A stretch of 64,000 nt of DNA from Croceivirga sp. (GTDB taxonomy: Bacteria > Bacteroidota > Bacteroidia > Flavobacteriales > Flavobacteriaceae): contig JANQSA010000055.1 of assembly GCA_028284285.1 (NCBI GenBank), positions 124,001 to 188,000 on the forward strand, read 5' to 3'. How positions within the stretch are numbered: position 1 is the stretch's first letter; the number at the start of each line of letters is the position of its first letter. Shown here in pieces: positions 61,354 through 64,000 of this stretch. Both the position numbers and the translations under genes were made by a program. A model generated the notes under the pieces. The model ran no database searches. It was given only the letters and a program-made list of their open reading frames with translations, and was not told where the DNA came from.

Positions 61354-62547
61354 TTATATTCCTGCAAACACTTTTACCAGACTTTTGATCCCTAATAGTA
61401 AAGATAGCAGAACAATCAAATACCCGAGTACCTTTTGAACAAGGGTATTTTTGAAGCTACCCATGATACGGGTAGTGTTGGTGATCCCTACCAGGAGCAC
61501 GGCCATTACCGGCAACAAAATGCCATTGGCAATTTGGGCAAATTGAATGACTTCAATAGGCTTAACCTCAAAGGAGAGCGAAAACACCCCGAGCAATACC
61601 ACCAGCCCCCAAACCAAACGAAATCGCCAGTCTTTCCTTTGGGCATTCCAGTTAAAGCAACTGTCTGCCACATAAGCGGCCGCCAATGGAGCCGTGATGG
61701 AAGACGTAATTCCTGCTGCAAACAGACCCACACCCATACAAAACTGAGCGGTCTTACCCAATAAGGGCTCAAGTCCCAGGGCCAAATCCATTACCCCGGT
61801 GACTTCCTGTGAGGGAATCGCTTTGGCGGCTATGATAACACACATGGAAATACCGCCTCCCAGGCCTACGGCTACCACCGTATCCCTTTTGGCCTGATTC
61901 AGATCCCGGGTTGAACGCCATTTCTCCTTTGCCAAAGAAGCGTGCAAAAACAGATTATACGGTACTATGGTGGTACCCACAAGGGCAATTACCGTAAGCA
62001 GTCCTCCTTCGGGAAGATGCGGTACAAAAAGCCCTTTAGCGATCGCTAAAAGGTCAGGTCGGGTTAATAGGGCCGTCACTACAAAGGATACACTCATCAA
62101 AACAATGAGTCCCAAAAAGATCTTTTCCAGAGCTTTGTAATTTCCGTACCATAGAATGGCAAAGGCCATAACACCTATTATCCAGGGGTAGTAGTTCATA
62201 TAGGCAGCGCCAAAAAGTGCTTCGAGACCCAGTACAGCGCCTCCAATATTTCCCCCTTCATAAGCGGCATTGCCCACAAAAATGGCGATAAGTACAAAAC
62301 CAATAACCAAATGTCGCAGCCAGGGCAAAGCCAATTGGCTTTGTATGGCGCGGGCTAATCCTTTTTTGGTCACTATGCCTACCCTTGCCGCCATTTCCTG
62401 CAAGAAAATGGTGGCCAATACAGACAGTAGCATCGCCCAGAGTAAGGAGTATCCAAAGCCCACCCCGGCAATGGTGCAGGTGGTCACCGTACCCGGCCCA
62501 ATAAAAGCCGCTGCTACTAGAATTCCTGGTCCTGATTTTTTAAACAT
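61354..62547 (-). CDS. Nramp-family transporter with changed metal-site residues
   Basis: A 397-residue protein with about 10-11 membrane helices of the Nramp (SLC11/MntH) fold. In classical Nramp helix 1 has DPGN and helix 6 has MPHN; here helix 1 reads FIGPGTVTTCT (GPGT, residues 17-20) and helix 6 reads TIVPYNLFLHAS (VPYN, 195-198). The Asp, Asn, Met and His that bind Mn or Fe are thus changed. It heads the pxpABC operon (3 bases from pxpA), so the substrate may be linked to 5-oxoproline or an accompanying ion; this is inference. A paired repeat lies upstream. Confidence 0.83.
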   Translation of the reverse strand: MFKKSGPGILVAAAFIGPGTVTTCTIAGVGFGYSLLWAMLLSVLATIFLQEMAARVGIVTKKGLARAIQSQLALPWLRHLVIGFVLIAIFVGNAAYEGGNIGGAVLGLEALFGAAYMNYYPWIIGVMAFAILWYGNYKALEKIFLGLIVLMSVSFVVTALLTRPDLLAIAKGLFVPHLPEGGLLTVIALVGTTIVPYNLFLHASLAKEKWRSTRDLNQAKRDTVVAVGLGGGISMCVIIAAKAIPSQEVTGVMDLALGLEPLLGKTAQFCMGVGLFAAGITSSITAPLAAAYVADSCFNWNAQRKDWRFRLVWGLVVLLGVFSLSFEVKPIEVIQFAQIANGILLPVMAVLLVGITNTTRIMGSFKNTLVQKVLGYLIVLLSLLLGIKSLVKVFAGI

Positions 62548-62593
62548 AGGATATCAAACATCAGAAAAATACACTTTCTCCATTTTTCACCAC

Positions 62594-62628
62594 TGCATTT
62601 CGTCTAAAAATTTGCATTTCGTCTAAAA
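62594..62628. repeat. 19-base-period tandem repeat upstream of the Nramp-like gene
   Basis: TGCATTTCGTCTAAAA at 62594-62609 and an identical copy at 62613-62628. The pair lies 47 bases from the Nramp-like ATG, on the far side in the gap shared with the divergent zinc-ribbon gene, so it may serve a regulator. Confidence 0.45.
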
Positions 62629-62722
62629 TCGGGGTGTTATACATCGAAGGGCCATACGAATCCTAAAATGCCAAAGTTATAATAGTCCCAAATCTTAAAA
62701 TTGACCAAACTTAGCTACTTAA

Positions 62723-63166
62723 ATGACATGCAGCGATTGTAACAAAAGTATTGACCCCGAATTAGGCTATCATACTACAAAATCCTTAGGTGTTCCTTTA
62801 TGCGAGCGACACCGCCGGCTTGTGGAAAGGGTAATGGAAGAAAACAATACCCCGGTAGAAGCCATTCAATTGTTTTACGCCTTAAAGGAGGCAGGCACCT
62901 ACCCCATGCTGGAATGGTGGGACGGCCAAAAATCCGTGGATATTGCCATCTCAAGGGTGAAGCTCAATATAGAAGTAGAGACCCACTACCGGCAACTTAC
63001 TCATGAACAAGCTATAAACGACCTGGAAGAGGCCATGCATTCGTTTAAAAACGGATTCACTACTATTCGCATACCGCATGTGGCCATAAGCCACTATCTT
63101 GAAGATACGGTGCGGTATATTTTGGGTATCATCCAGGGGCTGAAAGCCAATTTAAAGGTCATCTAA
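62723..63166 (+). CDS. zinc-ribbon plus DUF559-like nuclease-fold protein
   Basis: A 147-residue soluble protein I have not seen named. Its N-terminus has a zinc-binding pattern C3-x2-C6 and C27-x2-H30. Residues about 65-140 read SVDIAISRVKLNIEVETHYRQ, with a motif of the PD-(D/E)xK fold like DUF559 (an Asp, then Glu-x-Glu/Asp), followed by a long helix with INDLEEAMHSFKNGFTTIRIP and a C-terminal helix. This suggests a small Zn-finger nuclease or RNA-binding protein. Its stop codon overlaps that of the opposing START-like gene (CTAA). Start ATG 62723. Confidence 0.65.
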   Translation: MTCSDCNKSIDPELGYHTTKSLGVPLCERHRRLVERVMEENNTPVEAIQLFYALKEAGTYPMLEWWDGQKSVDIAISRVKLNIEVETHYRQLTHEQAINDLEEAMHSFKNGFTTIRIPHVAISHYLEDTVRYILGIIQGLKANLKVI

Positions 63167-63657
63167 CGGCCTTCGGTTGTGCCCTGCTCTACGTAGGCTT
63201 TAAAATCGAGCATTCGGGTCTTAAGGGTCTCCGCGTAGTCTTCCCCTTTGTATTTTTCAAAGGTCTTTTTTGAAATTCCCTTATACCATACCTCTTCGGT
63301 AAGTTCCACGGGGGTATCGGATTTTAAGGATCTTTTGATAAAAAGATTACCTGAAGACACTTTATACCGAAGCGTGTAGGATTCGTTCTCTACCATATCC
63401 ACAATCTGCACCTCAAACATCTCACCCGAACTTACGATCACCTGGCAAATCTGGTTTTTCGTTAAAGTTTCCGGGCATCTTACGTCCACAACGTTATCGT
63501 CCCAGAACTTAAAGGTGGAATAATCGGTCATGGCCTTCCAAACATTTTCTTTGGTTTCCGCCAGTTGAATAGAATTCTCAAATTTTTTTGCTGAAGTCGC
63601 CTGGGCTACCACCAACAGGGGAAGGATCAACCCTAGCCATAGTGTTATTTTTTTCAT
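63163..63657 (-). CDS. exported SRPBCC/START-like protein
   Basis: A 164-residue protein with a signal peptide (ITLWLGLILPLLVVAQA) and a START-like helix-grip fold: AETKENVWKAMTDYSTFKFWDDNVVDV, then QICQVIVSSGEMFEVQIVDM, ESYTLRYKVSSGNLFIKRSL, and a long C-terminal helix TFEKYKGEDYAETLKTRMLDFKAYVE. The pattern matches polyketide cyclase/ligand-binding members; the export signal makes this a periplasmic ligand-binding protein. Crp/Fnr gene lies upstream on the same strand with a palindrome between, so it may be a target of that regulator. Confidence 0.75.
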   Translation of the reverse strand: MKKITLWLGLILPLLVVAQATSAKKFENSIQLAETKENVWKAMTDYSTFKFWDDNVVDVRCPETLTKNQICQVIVSSGEMFEVQIVDMVENESYTLRYKVSSGNLFIKRSLKSDTPVELTEEVWYKGISKKTFEKYKGEDYAETLKTRMLDFKAYVEQGTTEGR

Positions 63658-63726
63658 GATGTCCCGTTTTTGAACGTTATCCGTTATACTTACGCATAAA
63701 GTTCAACACTGATCCTGAAAAAAACA

Positions 63727-63740
63727 GTGTCAATTGACAC
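63727..63740. promoter_or_regulatory. palindrome GTGTCAATTGACAC between the START-like and Crp/Fnr genes
   Basis: A perfect 14-base palindrome with the 5-4-5 form (GTGTC-AATT-GACAC) used by Crp/Fnr-type regulators. It is 69 bases upstream of the START-like gene's ATG and 15 bases after the Crp/Fnr gene's stop, which fits control of the START-like gene by the neighbouring regulator. Confidence 0.5.
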
Positions 63741-63755
63741 ATTCTTATAAAACGG

Positions 63756-64000
63756 TCAGGCTACCACAAGTCGTCTTCTGATCCTGTGCAGGGTTTCCCG
63801 GGAAGTGCCCAGTAAAGACGCGATAATGGCCACAGGGACCTGTTGTACTAAGGCCGGGTTATGGTGTAGTAAATGCAGATAACGTTCTTCAATGGTCATT
63901 TTTGATCTGTTATTGGCTTCAATGACCTTTGCGGAGAGTATCTGTTCCGTAATGGTTTGTATAAGACGGTTTACTTCGGGATTTTCCAATTTAATACGCA
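63756..64000 (-). CDS. Crp/Fnr-family transcriptional regulator, 3' part only
   Basis: The final 80 or so codons of a Crp/Fnr regulator, open through the right edge of the window, so the 5' part (the nucleotide-binding domain) is missing. The visible sequence ends with a helix-turn-helix: VPVAIIASLLGTSRETLHRIRRRLV, the second half being the DNA recognition helix. In the frame the codons before TTG 63989 are also open, so that TTG is not the true start. Crp/Fnr proteins bind cyclic nucleotides or sense oxygen/redox; the effector cannot be told from this part. Confidence 0.75.
   Translation of the reverse strand, partial: RIKLENPEVNRLIQTITEQILSAKVIEANNRSKMTIEERYLHLLHHNPALVQQVPVAIIASLLGTSRETLHRIRRRLVVA

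Noticed and set aside
62594-62628. CRISPR array
   Set aside because: Only two copies of a 16-base word with 3 bases between; no spacers or cas genes.

Overview
The window looks like chromosome of a member of the Flavobacteriaceae (Bacteroidota), probably a marine or environmental one. The evidence is: single-polypeptide E1 alpha/beta 2-oxoacid dehydrogenase, DUF2911 and DoxX proteins, SusD-free housekeeping synteny (holA / HsdR-N protein / GT2 / OmpA / YrdC), class II-length IlvC, weak Shine-Dalgarno use, several GTG/TTG starts, and many matches to the Bacteroidota promoter -7 element TAnnTTTG (three to four with a TTG at the -33 position 17-18 bases upstream). I saw no rRNA, tRNA, CRISPR array, insertion sequence or prophage. 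About 90% is coding, and the content is mostly core metabolism and DNA maintenance.

Layout. 1-10.4 kb: fhs, an alpha/beta hydrolase, glmM, then a plus-strand run of acpH, lipoprotein gamma-glutamyltranspeptidase, an ATP-grasp protein, a membrane-anchored unknown and a DUF4038 glycoside-hydrolase-like protein, facing a gene for a glutamate-receptor-type potassium channel. 10.5-17.3 kb: a small exported protein, then the most system-like locus of the window: an S24/LexA-like repressor divergent from a radical SAM / DUF4130 / AlkC DNA-repair operon, with three copies of a TGGA-N5-TCCA palindrome between them; then a LytTR regulator, a serine hydrolase and a decayed AlkC fragment. 17.3-20.8 kb: a deoxynucleoside salvage operon (deoC, deoD and a Tudor-like protein) beside an exported nucleoside hydrolase.

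20.9-36.6 kb: uvrA, LOG protein, a large M1-peptidase-like protein that has lost its zinc motif, branched-chain 2-oxoacid dehydrogenase E1, an AraC regulator followed by two DoxX proteins with palindromes between, holA, an HsdR-N nuclease-like protein, a glycosyltransferase, an OmpA lipoprotein and a YrdC protein. 36.7-48.9 kb: a sensor kinase, UvrD/PcrA helicase, a degenerate OmpA-like paralogue, a membrane-anchored unknown, patatin and an active M1 aminopeptidase, recG and a DUF2911 protein. 49-58.1 kb: gapN with its own promoter, then the isoleucine/valine operon ilvD-ilvB-(O-methyltransferase)-ilvN-ilvC-ilvA. 58.3-64 kb: nitroreductase, a 5-oxoprolinase operon pxpABC headed by an Nramp-like transporter with unusual signature residues, a zinc-ribbon plus DUF559-like protein, an exported START-like protein, and the end of a Crp/Fnr regulator cut by the window edge.

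How they work together: gamma-glutamyl metabolism appears twice (GGT with an ATP-grasp ligase; 5-oxoprolinase with a transporter), nucleoside salvage and branched-chain amino acid synthesis and degradation are complete modules, and DNA repair is represented by uvrA, uvrD/pcrA, recG and the repressor-controlled glycosylase/radical SAM island. Function calls rest on motif reading of the translated sequence; no database search was run.
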